In this document: positions 1-13,690 of the stretch, piece by piece
Numbering within the stretch: the first letter of the stretch is position 1
How the letters are laid out: the number at the start of each line of letters is the position of its first letter
Source: Haematobia irritans
Taxonomy: Eukaryota > Arthropoda > Insecta > Diptera > Muscidae
Assembly: GCF_050003625.1 (NCBI RefSeq)
Contig: NC_134398.1
Location: 110,564,171-110,628,170 of the forward strand
Direction: 5' to 3'
DNA length: 64,000 nt
Notes under the pieces: generated by a model
The model's database searches: none
What the model was told of the DNA's origin: nothing
The model's input: the letters and a program-made list of their open reading frames with translations, nothing else
Translations under genes and position numbers: made by a program

Positions 1-673
1 CTATGCAGTGGTGATTTTACAAGGAAAATGTTGGTATTTTGACAATTTTTGTCGAAATCAGAAAAACATATATATGGGAGCTATATCTAAATCTGAACCG
101 ATTTCAACCAAATTTGGCACGCATAGCTACAATGCTCATTCTACTCCCTGTGCAAAATTTCAATTAAATCGGAGTAAAAGATTGGCCTCTGTGGTCATAT
201 GAGTGTAAATCGGGCGAAAGCTATATATGGGAGCTATATCTAAATCTGAACCGATTTCCACCAAATTTGACACGCATAGCTATAGTGCTAATTCTATTCC
301 CTGTGCAAAATTTCAACTAAATCGGAGCAAAAAATTGGCCTCTGTGGACAAAGGAGTGTAAATCGGGCGAAAGCTATATATGGGAGCTATATCTAAATCT
401 GAACCGATTTGTATGATATTTTGCAAGTTTTTCGAGACTCATAAAATATTGGGATGTACGGAATTTGAGGAAGATCGGTTGATATACACGCCAATTATGA
501 CCAGATCGGTGAGAAATATATATGGCAGCTATATCTAAATCTGAACCGATTTTTTCCAAAATCAATAGGGATCGTCTTTGAGCCGAAACAGGACCCCATA
601 CCAAATTTTAGGACAATCGGACTAAAACTGCGAGCTGTACTTTGCACACAAAAATATATCAACAGACAGACAG

Positions 674-704
<31 letters not shown>

Positions 705-840
705 TCGCTAAATCGACTCAGAATTTAATTCTAAGACGATCGGTATACTAAACGATGGGTCTCAGACTTTTCCTTCTTGGCGTTACATACAAATGCACAA
801 ACTTATTATACCCTGTACCACAGTAGTGGTGAAGGGTATA
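1..840 (+). repeat. Array unit U1 (left-truncated)
   Basis: The window opens inside the head, so the start is cut. Two 153-bp monomers follow, then the tail from about 403, a CAGA-type tract at about 663-702 and the terminal hairpin at 806-841. The second monomer ends with the variant GTGGACAAAGGAGTG that typically precedes a tail. No gene is seen. Confidence 0.9.
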
Positions 841-841
841 A
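806..841 (+). other. Unit-terminal hairpin (representative)
   Basis: An imperfect palindrome: TTATACCCT with ACCAC on the left, a four-base AGTA loop, then GTGGT and AGGGTATAA on the right. It closes nearly every unit, for example near 2593, 3683, 4954, 9321, 12024, 20370, 29148, 36960, 46600, 51308 and 55247. It is probably the 3' terminus of the mobile unit. Two transposons have inserted into one copy of it (56201 and 60210). Confidence 0.85.
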
Positions 842-2410
842 AAAATATGGTAAACATTTAAATCTGGAGCAATTTTAAGAAAACTTCGCAAAAGTTTATT
901 TATGATTTATCGCTCGATATATATGTATTAGAAGTTTAGGCAAATTAGAGTAATTTTTTCAACTTTTCCAATAAGCAGTGACGATTTTACAAGGAAAATG
1001 TTCTTATTTTGACCATTTTTGTCGAAAACAGAAAAACATATATATGGGAGCTATATCTAAATCTGAACCGATTTCAACCAAATTTGGCACGCATAGCTAC
1101 AATGCTAATTCTACTCCCTGTGCAAAATTACAACTAAATCGGAGCAAACAATTGGCCTCTGTGGTCATATGAGTGTAAATCGGGCGAAAGCTATATATGG
1201 GAGCTATATCTAAATCTGAACCGATTTCAACCAAATTTGGCACGCATAGCTACAATGCTAATTATACTCCCTGTGCAAAATTTCAACTAAATCGGAGCAA
1301 AAAATTGGCCTCTGTGGTCATTTGAGTGTAAATCGGGCGAAAGCTATATATGGGAGCTATATCTAAATCTGAACCGATTTCAACCAAATTCGACACGCAT
1401 AGCTACAATGCTAATTCTACCCCCTGTGCAAAATTCCAACTAAATCGGAGCAAAAAATTGGCCTCTGTGGTCATTTGAGTGTAAATCGGGCGAAAGCTAT
1501 ATATGGGAGCTATATCTAAATCTGAACCGATTTCAACCAAATTTGACACGCATAGCTACAATGCTAGTAGCTAGTTCTACTCCCTGTGCCAAATTTCAAC
1601 TAAATCGGAGTTAAAAATTGGACTCTGTGGTCATATGAGTGTAAATCGGGTGAAAGCTATATATGGGAGATATATCTAAATCTGAACCGATTTCAACCAA
1701 ATTTGGCACGCATAGCAACAATGCAAATTCTACTCCCTGTGCAAAATTTCAACTAAATCGGAGTTAAAAATTGGCCTCTGTTGTCATATGAGTGTAAATC
1801 GGGCGAATGCTATATATGGGAGCTATATCTATATCTCAACCGATTTCAACCAAATTTGGCACTCATAGCTACAATTCTCATTCTACTCCCTGTGCAAAAT
1901 TTCAACTAAATCGGAGCAAAAATTTGGCCTCTGTGGTTATTTGAGTGTAAATCGGTTGAAAGCTATATATGGGAGCTATATCTAAATCTGAACCGATTTC
2001 AACCAAATTTGACACGCATAGCTATAATGCTAATTCTACTCCCTGTGCAAAATTTCAACTAAATCGGAGCAAAAAATTGGCCTCTGTGGGCAAATGAGTG
2101 AAAATCGGGCGAAAGCTATATATGGGAGCTATATCTAAATCTGAACCGATTTGGCTGATATTTTGCAAGTTTTTCGAGACTCATAAGATATTCGGATGTA
2201 CGGAATTTGAGAAAGATCGGTTGATATACACGGCAATTATGACCAGATCGTTGAAAAATATATATGGCAGCTATATCTAAATCTGAACAGATTTTTTCCA
2301 AAATCAATAGGGATCGTCTTAGAGCCGAAACAGGACCCTATACCAAATTTAAGACAATCGGACTAAAACTGCGAGCTGTACTTTGCACACAAAAATACAT
2401 CAACAGACAG

Positions 2411-2452
<42 letters not shown>

Positions 2453-2593
2453 GGACATCGCTAAATCGACTCAGAATTTAATTCTAAGACAATCGGTATA
2501 CTAAACGATGGGTCTCAGACTTTTCCTTCTTGGCGTTACATACAAATGCACAAACTTATTATACCCTGTACCACAGTAGTGGTGAAGGGTATA
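841..2593 (+). repeat. Array unit U2, seven monomers
   Basis: Head about 841-1040, seven monomers, tail from about 2150. The 153-bp period is exact between the GAGTGTAAAT starts at 1171, 1324 and 1477. The fourth monomer is a few bases longer through a small duplication (TAGTAGCTAG near 1564). The tract at 2404-2455 is one of the longer ones. Confidence 0.92.
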
Positions 2594-3683
2594 AAAATAT
2601 GGGAAACATTTAAATCTGAAGCAATCTTAAAGAAACTTCGCAAAAGTTTATTTATGATTTATCGCTCGATATATATGTATTAGAAGTTTAAGAAAATTAG
2701 AGTCATTTTTTCAACTATTCGACTAAGCAGTGGCGATTTTACAAGGAAAATGTTGCTATTTTGACCATTTTTGTCGAAATCAGAAAAACATATATATGGG
2801 AGCTATATCTAAATCTGAACCGATTTCAACCAAATTTGGCACGCATAGCAACAATGCTAATTCTACTCCCTGTGCAAAATGTCAACTAAATCGGAGCAAA
2901 AAATTAGCCTCTGTGGTCATATGAGTGTAAATCGGGCGAAAGCTATATATGGGAGCTATATCTAAATCTGAACCGATTTCAACCAAATTTGGCACGCATA
3001 GCAACAATGCTAATTCTACTCCCTCTGCAAAATTTCAACTAAATCGGAGTAAAAGATTGGCCTCTGTGGTCATATGAGTGTAAATCGGGCGAAAGCTATA
3101 TATGGGAGCTATATCTAAATCTGAACCGATTTCCACCAAATTTGACACGCATAGCTACAATGCTAATTCTACTCCCTGTGCAAAATTTCAACTAAATCGG
3201 AGCAAAAAATTGGCCTCTGTGGTCATATGAGTGTAAATCGGGCGAAAGCTATATATGGAAGCTATATCTAAATCTGAACCGATTTGGATGATATTTTGCA
3301 AGTTTTTCGAGACTCATAAAATATTGGGATGTACGGAATTTGAGGAAGATATACACGCCAATTATGACCAGATCGGTGAAAAATATATATGGCAGCTATA
3401 TCTAAATCTGAACCGATTTTTTCCAAAATCAATAGGGATCGTCTTTGAGCCGAAACAGGACCCCATACCAAATTTTAGGACAATCGGACTAAAAGTGCGA
3501 GCTGTACTTTGCACACAAAAATACATCAACAGACAGACAGACGGACATCGCTAAATCGACTCAGAATTTAATTCTAAGACGATCGGTATACTAAACGATG
3601 GGTCTCAGACTTTTCCTTCTTGGCGTTACATATAAATGCACAAACTTATTATACCCTGTACCACAGTAGTGGTGAAGGGTATA
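2594..3683 (+). repeat. Array unit U3, three monomers
   Basis: Three monomers, then a tail with an 8-bp deletion: GAGGAAGAT runs straight into ATACACGCC near 3348. The tetranucleotide tract is very short (about 3530-3546). Confidence 0.9.
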
Positions 3684-4775
3684 AATATGCGAAACATTTA
3701 AATCTGAAGCAATTTTAAGGAAACCTCGCAAAAGTTTATTTATGATTTATCGCTCGATATATATGTATTAGAAGTTTAGGAAAATTAGAGTCATTTTTAC
3801 AACTTTTCGAGTAAGCAGTGGCGATTTTACAAGGAAAATGTTGGTATTTTGACCATTTTTGTCGAAATCAGAAAAACATATATATGGGAGCTATATCTAA
3901 ATCTGAACCAAATTTGGCACGCATAGCAACAATGCTAATTCTACTCCCTGTGCCAAATTTCAACTAAATCGGAGTTAAAACTTGGACTCTGTGGTCATAT
4001 GAGTGTAAATCGGGCGAAAGCTATATGTGGGAGATATATCTAAATCTGAACCGATTTCAACCAAATTTGGCACGCATAGCAACAATGCAAATTCTACTCC
4101 CTGTGCAAAATTTCAACTAAATCGGACTTAAAAATTGGCCTCTGTGGTCATATGAGTGTAAATCGGGCGAATGCTATATATGGGAGCTATATCTAAATCT
4201 GAACCGATTTCAACCAAATTTGGCACTCATAGCTACAATGCTCATTCTACTCCCTGTGCAAAATTTCAACTAATTCGGAGTAAAAATTTGGCCTCTGTGG
4301 TTATTTGAGTGTAAATCGGTTGAAAGCTATATATGGGAGCTATATCTAAATCTGAACCGATTTCAACCAAATTTGACACGCATAGCTATAATGCTAATTC
4401 TACTCCCTGTGCAAAATTTCAACTAAATCGGAGTTAAAAATTTGCCTCTGTAGGCAAATGAGTGTAAATCGGGCGAAAGCTATATATGGGAGCTATATCT
4501 AAATCTGAACCGATTTGGCTGATATTTTGCAAGTTTTTCGAAACTCATAAAATATTCGGATGTACGGAATTTGAGAAAGATCGGTTGATATACACGGCAG
4601 TTATGACCAGATCGGTGAAAAATATATATGGCAGCTATATCTAAATCCGAACAGATTTTTTCCAAAATCAATAGGGATCGTCTGTGAGCCGAAACAGGAC
4701 CCCATACCAAATTTTAGGACAATCGGACTAAACCTGCGAGCTGTACTTTGCACACAAAAATACATCAACAAACAG

Positions 4776-4818
<43 letters not shown>

Positions 4819-4954
4819 TCGCTAAATCGACTCAGAATTTAATTCTAAGACAATCGGTATACTAAACGATGGGTCTCAGACTTTTCCTTCTTGGCGTTAC
4901 ATACAAATGCACAAACTTATTATACCCTGTACCACAGTAGTGGTGAAGGGTATA
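3684..4954 (+). repeat. Array unit U4, four monomers
   Basis: Four monomers. The first lacks about 10 bp (CTGAACC joins AAATTTGGC near 3905), a lesion shared with U5, which marks U4 and U5 as copies of one another. The third monomer carries the CGGTTGAAAGC variant at its end. Confidence 0.9.
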
Positions 4955-6214
4955 AAAATATGGGAAACATTTAAATCTGAAGCAATCTTAAAGAAACTTC
5001 GCAAAAGTTTATTTATGATTTATCGCTCGATATATATGTATTAGAAGTTTAAGAAAATTAGAGTCATTTTTTCAACTATTCGACTAAGCAGTGGCGATTT
5101 TACAAGGAAAATATTGCTATTTTGACCATTTTTGTCGAAATCAGAAAAACATATATATGGGAGCTATATCTAAATCTGAACCAAATTTGGCACGCATAGC
5201 AACAATGCTAATTCTACTCCCTGTGCCAAATTTCAACTAAATCGGAGTTAAAACTTGGACTCTGTGGTCATATGAGTGTAAATCGGGCGAAAGCTATATG
5301 TGGGAGATATATCTAAATCTGAACCGATTTCAACCAAATTTGGCACGCATAGCAACAATGCAAATTCTACTCCCTGTGCAAAATTTCAACTAAATCGGAC
5401 TTAAAAATTGGCCTCTTTGGTCATATGAGTGTAAATCGGGCGAATGCTATATATGGGAGCTATATCTAAATCTGAACCGATTTCAACCAAATTTGGCACG
5501 CATAGCAACAATGCTAATTCTACTCCCTGTGCAAAATTTCAACTAAATCGGAGCAAAAAATTAGCCTCTGTGGTCATATGAGTGTAAATCGGGCGAAAGC
5601 TATATATGGGAGCTATATCTAAATCTGAACCGATTTCTACCAAATTTGGCACGCATAGCAACAATGCTAATTCTACTCCCTGTGCAAAATTTCAACTAAA
5701 TCGGAGTTAAAAATTGGCCTCTGTAGGCAAATGAGTGTAAATCGGGCGAAAGCTATATATGGGAGCTATATCTAAATCTGAACCGATTTGGCTGATATTT
5801 TGCAAGTTTTTCGAAACTCATAAAATATTCGGATGTACGGAATTTGAGAAAGATCGGTTGATATACACGGCAGTTATGACCAGATCGGTGAAAAATATAT
5901 ATGGCAGCTATATCTAAATCTGAACAGATTTTTTCCAAAATCAATAGGGATCGTCTGTGAGCCGAAACAGGACCCTATACCAAATTTTAAGACAATCGGA
6001 CTAAAACTGCGAGCTGTACTTTGCACACAAAAATACATCAACAGACAGACAGACGGACATCGCTAAATCGACTCAGAATTTAATTCTAAGACGATCGGTA
6101 TACTCAAGGCCGTAGCCAGGATTTTAATTCGGGGGGGGTTCAACTTAAAAAAAATATTCATATAATCTCATGTGTAGAAAATTTTATTTATGCATAGGTA
6201 TGTATACAATATTT

Positions 6215-6402
6215 TTATAATATTAAATTGAACCGACGGGCTTTTTGGGCAGCAAATAAATCAATGACTTCTTCAGTCGGCACATTTATTCGGCGATGAA
6301 CCGACATTAATGCCAATCCTTTGAGTCTACTCTCGCTAGTCGAATTTCTAAGATACGTCTTTAATCTCTTCCATGGCTGAATAAGGAGGTTGAATCACGA
6401 TA
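6215..6402 (-). pseudogene. hAT transposase C-terminal (dimerisation) relic
   Basis: Read on the minus strand from about 6402 down to a stop near 6215, the frame gives a segment containing RLKTYLRNSTSESRLKGLAL followed by MSVHRRINVPTEEVIDLFA. The pattern of an RLKTYLR block followed by an R-L-x-x-L-A-L block is the conserved C-terminal dimerisation region of hAT-superfamily transposases (ZMYM1-like branch). An in-frame TGA lies just upstream, so only this exon-sized piece survives. Its place inside an element with hAT ends and an 8-bp duplication supports the call. I did not identify the catalytic domain elsewhere in the element. Confidence 0.72.
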
Positions 6403-7084
6403 ACAAAAACAACAAATTTCAATATGTTGTTTACAATTTTAAGAAGTCAAAATCAGCTGATAAAAGAATCGTATGGCATTGGTAAAAGTGGCAATTATTT
6501 ATTCTTTCAATTGTCCTGAAAAAATAAATCAAATCCAGAGAAAAATAAAGGTTCAAATTTAATTGCGTCACCTATGAGTTATTGTGAAGTGGATAATTCA
6601 TCCGAGGAACGCCGATATGAGACCAAAGTTAATAATGGAAGTCAGTCAATTGGATATTCCCCATCTATTAACAAAAACAGTTTATGATGCAGTTTAAAAA
6701 CTGATGTGCGTGGTATTTTGGGTCTGGAATATGTTATCAAGATACTCAAGTCATCTTTGAACAATTCTCCAGCTATGAATGCGCGAGTTTGTTTGAGATG
6801 CATTTGCTATGCAGTGTCATTTGGAGAGCTGCAATCACCATAAACATATGATTTTGACATCTTAAAATTTGGTCGAAATAAAAAAATTGTAATCATATGG
6901 CCCCATGATTTCAGCCAGTCTTTATCAACCTTATTTGCTAATAGTCTTTTACAAATATTGCAAAACAGACATGTTCATGTGGGAAGAAAATCTCGATTTT
7001 GTAAAAGACATAGTCAAAAACAGGATTTTATTGAACTTCAAGAATGTTTTAGTCGAAAAAAGAATGCGATTCTATATTATCGAT

Positions 7085-7262
7085 TTTTTATTTCGTTATA
7101 GAATTTTTGCAAAATTTTATTTTTATAGAAAATTTTGTTAAAATTTTATTTCAATTGAAAATTTTGTACAAATTTTATTTCTATAGGAAATTTTTGCAAA
7201 ATTTTATTTCTATAGAAAAAATTTTGCAAAATTTTTTTTCTATAGAATTTTTTTGAAAATTA
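7085..7262. repeat. AT-rich short tandem repeats (TTTCTATAGAAAA type)
   Basis: Irregular tandem repeats of about 30-33 bp are built from AAAATTTTATTTCTATAG and GAAAATTTTGCAA. A second shorter patch is at about 7590-7650. They lie inside the hAT element and explain the short frames read there. Confidence 0.75.
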
Positions 7263-8375
7263 TTTCGGCATAAGCCGGCTATCATACAAAACCTTTTTTC
7301 GGAGGGTTCAAGTGTGGTTCATTGTTGGGTTTAATGAACTGCCTGAATTTATTCTGATAATTGGTTGATAGTTTTGCTGCAAATAGGGGATGCTGATAAG
7401 GAATGTGGTAATTCCGAAACCATCCAACCATCTTGCAGTCTATAGGTCTTTGTCCAAATAAATTTGACAAACATTCTTTTCCTCTGTTGGTTAAGCTACA
7501 CTTGTAGTTTAGTCAATGTATGGTTTTAAGCTGCAACAAAAAAACAACAATGCTTAAAGATCAAAACCAACAATAACAAAACAAAACGAATGGAAAATTT
7601 TATTTCTATAGAAAATTTTTGCAAAATTTTATTTATATAGAAAATTTTGTCAAAATTGTATTTTCTTTAAAATTCAGTCTCTTGACAATAATATTCAAGT
7701 GAAATTTTTGTTGAAATTTAGTAACAAGTACCTTTCCGATCAAAAAATACCTTTTTTGTACTTTCTTAAAAATTGTATTTTCCATCCCTGAGTAACTGGC
7801 AAAGTGACCAAAATTTTTAAAATATGCACGTTTGGAAATATCTCTTTATTGCTTCCATCGCTAAATTAGGCAGGTTCTTTTCGCATTTCATTTCCATTTC
7901 CATTTCATTTACACACGTGCGTTTGGCTGTTTCGTTGTTGTTCTATGGCCAAACAAAGCGAGTCATGTTCACAAAAAGAACAACAAACACACATAAAAAG
8001 CAGAAATATATTTTCCAAAAATGAAATTTGTGGTGCGAGAACAAAAACAATTTGTTTTTTTCGACCGTCGTTTGACGGACTTTTCAACTAGTATTCTATG
8101 ATTTGTGCAAGTTTTATAGGTAAGCGTTTTTCAAAATAAAACCTCCAGCTTTTCTTCAACATCTTCGATAAGATTTTTCTATGCAGCTAAAAATATATAT
8201 TTATTTATATAAAAATATTCATTCATTTCGGGGGGGGTTTGATCCCCCTCATCCCCCCCCCCTGAATACGGCCTTGGGTATACTAAACGATGGGTCTCAG
8301 ACTTTTCCTTCTTGGCGTTACATACAAATGCACAAACTTATTATACCCTGTACCACAGTAGTGGTGAAGGGTATA

Positions 8376-9321
8376 AAAATATGGGAAACATTTAAATCTG
8401 GAGCAATTTTAAGAAAACTTCGCAAAAGTTTATTTATGATTTATCGCTCGATATATATGCATTAGAAGTTTAGGAAAATTAGAGTCATTTTTACAACTTT
8501 TCCACTAAGCAGTGGCGATTTTACAAGGAAAATGTTGGTATTTTGACCATTTTTGTCGAAATCAGAAAAACATATATATGGGAGCTATATCTAAATCTGA
8601 ACCGATTTCAACCAAATTTGGCACGCATAGCTACAATGCTAATTCTACTCCCTGTGCAAAATTTCAACTAAATCGGAGCAAAAAATTGGCCTCGGTGGTC
8701 ATATGAGTGTAAATCGGGCGAAAGCAATATCTAAATCTGAACCGATTTCAACCAAATTTGGCACGTATAGCTACTAATTCTACTCCCTGTGCAAAATTTC
8801 AACTAAATCGGAGCAAAAAATTGGCCTCTGTGGACAAAGGAGTGTAAATCGGGCGAAAGCTATATATGGGAGCTATATCTAAATCTGAACCGATTTGGAT
8901 GATATTTTGCAAGTTTTTCGAGACTCATAAAATATTTGGATGTACGGAATTTGAGGAAGATCGGTTGATATACACGCCAATTATGACCAGATCGGTGAAA
9001 AATATATATGGCAGCTATATCTAAATCTGAAACGATTTTTTCCAAAATCAATAGGGATCGTCTTTGAGCCGACACAGGACCCATACCAAATTTTAGGACA
9101 ATCGGACTAAAAGTGCCAACTGTACTTTGCACACAAAAATACATCAACAGACAGACAGACGGACAGACAGACAGACAGACGGACGTCGCTAAATCGACTC
9201 AGAATTTAATTCTAAGACGATCGGTATACTAAACGATGGGTCTCAGACTTTTCCTTCTTGGCGTTACATACAAATGCACAAACTTATTATACCCTGTACC
9301 GCAGTAGTGGTGAAGGGTATA
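8376..9321 (+). repeat. Array unit U6, two monomers
   Basis: Two monomers. Both are shortened: the core of the second lacks TATATGGGAGC (GAAAGCAATATC near 8723), and it lacks CAATGC after TAGCTA near 8774. The tail lacks one C in the GGACCCC run, and the tract ends GGACGTCGC instead of GGACATCGC, a marker shared with U9. Confidence 0.88.
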
Positions 9322-10723
9322 AATATGCGAAACATTTAAATCTGAAGCAATCTTAAGGAAACTTCGCAAAATTTTATTTATGATTTATCGCTCGATATAT
9401 ATGTATTAGAAGTTTAAGAAAATTAGAGTCATTTTTTCAACTATTCGACTAAGAAGTGGCGATTTTACAAGGAAAATGTTGCTATTTTGACCATTTTTGT
9501 CGAAATCAGAATAACATATATATGGGAGCTATATCTAAATCTGAACCGATTTCAACCAAATTTGGCACGCATAGCAACAATGCTAATTCTACTCCCTGTG
9601 CCAAATTTCAACTAAATCGGAGTTAAAAATTGGACTCTGTGGTCATATGAGTGTAAATCGGGCGAAAGCTATATATGGGAGATATATCTAAATCTGAACC
9701 GATGTCAACCAAATTTGGCACGCATAGCAACAATGCAGATTCTACTCCCTGTGCAAAATTTCAACTAAATCGGAGTTAAAAATTGGCCTCTGTGGACAAA
9801 GGAGTGTAAATCGGGCGAAAGCTATATATGGGAGCTATATCTAAATCTGAACCGATGTCAACCAAATTTGGCACGCATAGCAACAATGCAAATTCTACTC
9901 CCTGTGCAAAATTTCAACTAAATCGGAGTTAAAAATTGGCCTCTGTGGTCATATGAGTGTAAATCGGGCGAAAGCTTTATATGGGAGCTATATCTAAATC
10001 TGAACCGATTTCCACCAAATTTGACACGCATAGCTATAATGCTAATTCTACTCCCTGTGCAAAATTTCAACTAAATCGGAGTTAAAAATTGGCCTCTGTG
10101 GGCAAATGAGTGTAAATCGGGCGAAAGCTATATATGGGAGCTATATCTAAATCTGAACCGATTTGGCTGATATTTTGCAGACTCATTTTCGAGACTCATA
10201 AAATATTCGGATGTACGGAATTTGAGAAAGATCGGTTGATATACACGGCAATTATGACCAGATCGGTGAAAAATATATATGGCAGCTATATCTAAATCTG
10301 AACCGATTTCCACCAAATTTGACACGCATAGCTATAATGCTAATTCTACTCCCTGTGCAAAATTTCAACTAAATCGGAGCAAAAAATTGGCCTCTGTGGA
10401 CAAAGGAGTGTAAATCGGGCGAAAGGTATATATATGGGAGCTATATCTAAATCTGAACCGATTTGGATGATATTTTGCAAGTTTTTCGAGACTCATAAAA
10501 TATTGGGATGTACGGAATTTGAGGAAGATCGGTTGATATACACGCCAATTATGACCAGATCGGTGAAAAATATATATGGCAGCTATATCTAAATCTGAAC
10601 CGATTTTTTCCAAAATCAATAGGGATCGTCTTTGAGCCGAAACAGGACCCCATACCAAATTTTAGGACAATCGGACTAAAAGTGCGAGCTGTACTTTGCA
10701 CACAAAAATACATCAACAGACAG

Positions 10724-10761
<38 letters not shown>

Positions 10762-10902
10762 GGACATCGCTAAATCGACTCAGAATTTAATTCTAAGACG
10801 ATCGGTATACTAAACGATGGGTCTCAGACTTTTCCTTCTTGGCGTTACATACAAATGCACAAACTTATTATACCCTGTACCACAGTAGTGGTGAAGGGTA
10901 TA
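9322..10902 (+). repeat. Array unit U7, chimeric with a duplicated partial tail
   Basis: Four monomers, then the first part of a tail (about 10155-10300) that reverts to a monomer (CCACCAAATTTGACACG at about 10309), then a second, complete tail. The junction lies in the core, which monomer and tail share, so the unit is a recombinant of two units. The partial tail also has a local rearrangement near 10178-10190. Confidence 0.88.
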
Positions 10903-11833
10903 AATATGCGAAACATTTAAATCTGAACCAATTTTAAGGAAACTTCGCAAAAGTTTATTTATGATTTATCGCTCGATATATATGTATTAGAAGTTTAAGA
11001 AAATTAGAGTCATTTTTTCAACTATTCGACTAAGCAGTGGCGATTTTACAAGGAAAATATTGCTATTTTGACCATTTTTGTCGAAATCAGAAAAACATAT
11101 ATATGGGAGCTACATCGAAATCTGAACCGATTTCAACAATGCTAATTCTACTCCCTGTGCCAAATTTCAACTAAATCGGAGTTAAAAATTAGACTCTGTT
11201 GTCATATGAGTGTAAATCGGGCGAAAGCTATATATGGGAGATATATCTAAATCTGAACCGATTTCAACCAAATTTGGCACGCATAGCAACAATGCAAATT
11301 CTACTCCCTGTGCAAAATTTCAACTAAATCGGAGTTAAAAATTAGCCTCTGTGGTCATATGAGTGTAAATCGGGCGAAAGCTATATATGGGAGCTATATC
11401 TAAATCTGAACCGATTTCAACCAAATTTGGCACGCATAGCAACAATGCTAATTCTACTCCCTGTGCAAAATTTCAACTAAATCGGAGCAAAAAATTGGCC
11501 TCTGTGGACAAAGGAGTGTAAATCGGGCGAAAGCTATATATGGGAGCTATATCTAAATCTGAACCGATTTGGATGATATTTTGCAAGTTTTTCGAGACTC
11601 ATAAAATATTTGGATGTACGGAATTTGAGGAAGATCGGTTGATATACACGCCAATTATGACCAGATCGGGGAAAAATATATATTGCAGCTATATCTAAAT
11701 CTGAACCGTTTTTTTCCAAAATCAATAGGGATCGTCTTTGAGCCGAAACAGGACCCCATACCAAATTTTAGGACAATCGGACTAAAACTGCGAGCTGTAC
11801 TTTGCACACAAAAATACATCAACAGACAGACAG

Positions 11834-11883
<50 letters not shown>

Positions 11884-12024
11884 GGACATCGCTAAATCGA
11901 CTCAGAATTTAATTCTAAGACGATCGGTATACTAAACGATGGGTCTCAGACTTTTCCTTCTTGGCGTTACATACAAATGCACAAACTTATTATACCCTGT
12001 ACCACAGTAGTGGTGAAGGGTATA
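10903..12024 (+). repeat. Array unit U8
   Basis: The first monomer is truncated (GATTTCAACAATGC near 11128 skips about 28 bp); two full monomers follow, then the tail. The tract at about 11823-11886 is long. The head-proximal core carries the variant GAGCTACATCGAAATC, also seen in U16 and U19. Confidence 0.88.
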
Positions 12025-12846
12025 AAAATATGGGAAACATTTAAATCTGGAGCAATTTTAAGAAAACTTCGCAAAAGTTTATTTATGATTTATCGCTCGA
12101 TATATATGCATTAGAAGTTTAGGAAAATTAGAGTCATTTTTACAACTTTTCCACTAAGCAGTGGCGATTTTACAAGCAAAATGTTGGTATTTTGACCATT
12201 TTTGTCGAAATCAGAAAAACATATATATGGGAGCTATATCTAAATCTGAACCGATTTCAACCAAATTTGGCACATATAGCTACTAATTCTACTCCCTGTG
12301 CAAAATTTCAACTAAATCGGAGCAAAAAATTGGCCTCTATGGACAAAGGAGTGTAAATCGGGCGAAAGCTATATATGGGAGCTATATCTAAATCTGAACC
12401 GATTTGGATGATATTTTGCAAGTTTTTCGAGACTCATAAAATATTGGGATGTACGGAATTTGAGGAAGATCGGTTGATATACACGCCAATTATGACCAGA
12501 TCGGTGAAAAATATATATGGCAGCTATATCTAAATCTTAACCGATTTTTTCCAAAATCAATAGGGATCGTCTTTGAGCCGACACAGGACCCATACCAAAT
12601 TTTAGGACAATCGGACTAAAAGTGCCAACTGTACTTTGCACACAAAAATACATCAACAGACAGACAGACAGACAGACAGACGGACAGACAGACAGACAGA
12701 CAGACGGACGTCGCTAAATCGACTCAGAATTTAATTCTAAGACGATCGGTATACTAAACGATGGGTCTCAGACTTTTCCTTCTTGGCGTTACAAACAAAT
12801 GCACAAACTTATTATACCCTGTACCACAGTAGTGGTGAAGGGTATA
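12025..12846 (+). repeat. Array unit U9, one monomer
   Basis: One monomer, shortened in the same way as the second monomer of U6, then a tail with the GGACGTCGC variant. The tract runs about 12657-12712. U9 therefore looks like a deletion product of a U6-type unit. Confidence 0.88.
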
Positions 12847-13655
12847 AAAATATGGGAAACATTTAAATCTGAAGCAATCTTAAGGAAACTTCGCAAAATT
12901 TTATTTATGATTTATCGCTCGATATATATGTATTAGAAGTTTAAGAAAATTAGAGTCATTTTTTCAACTATTCGACTAAGCAGTGGCGATTTTACAAGGA
13001 AAATGTTGCTATTTTGACCATTTTTGTCGAAATCAGAATAACATATATATGGGAGCTATATCTAAATCTGAACCGATTTCAACCAAATTTGGCACGCATA
13101 GCAACAATGCTAATTCTACTCCCTGTGCCAAATTTCAACTAAATCGGAGTTAAAAATTGGACTCTGTGGTCATATGAGTGTAAATCGGGCGAAAGCTATA
13201 TATGGGAGATATATCTAAATCTGAACCGATGTCAACCAAATTTGGCACGCATAGCAACAATGCAAATTCTACTCCCTGTGCAAAATTTCAACTAAATCGG
13301 AGTTAAAAATAGGCCTCTGTGGTCATATGAGTGTAAATCGGGCGAAAGCTATATATGGGAGATATATCTAAATCTGAACCGATGTCAACCAAATTTGGCA
13401 CGCATAGCAACAATGCAAATTCTACTCCCTGTGCAAAATTTCAACTAAATCGGAGTTAAAAATTGGCCTCTGTGGGCAAATGAGTGTAAATCGGGCGAAA
13501 GCTATATATGGCAGCTATATCTAAATCTGAACAGATTTTTTCCAAAATCAATAGGGATCGTCTTTGAGCCGAAACAGGACCCTATACCAAATTTTAAGAC
13601 AATCGGACTAAAACTGCGAGCTGTACTTTGCACACAAAAATACATCAACAGACAG

Positions 13656-13690
<35 letters not shown>

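Larger units (their letters stand above)
6105..8276. mobile_element. hAT-type DNA transposon, degenerate
   Basis: The insertion is flanked by a perfect 8-bp target duplication, GGTATACT, at 6097-6104 and 8277-8284; removing one copy restores the array sequence. The termini are inverted: CAAGGCCGTAGCCAGG on the left, and CAAGGCCGTATTCAGG read inward from the right (14 of 16 match), each followed by G/C homopolymers. Eight-base duplications and a C-A..G-G terminal pattern are hAT hallmarks. Inside are a C-terminal transposase relic (6215-6402), AT-rich short tandem repeats, and otherwise no recognisable coding sequence. The element is dead but its ends are well preserved. Confidence 0.88.
4955..8375 (+). 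repeat. Array unit U5, interrupted by a hAT element
   Basis: Four monomers (the first has the 10-bp deletion also seen in U4) and a tail. Just after GATCGGTATACT, near its end, the tail is split by the 2172-bp insertion at 6105-8276. The tail resumes at 8277 and reaches its hairpin at about 8341-8375. Confidence 0.9.
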
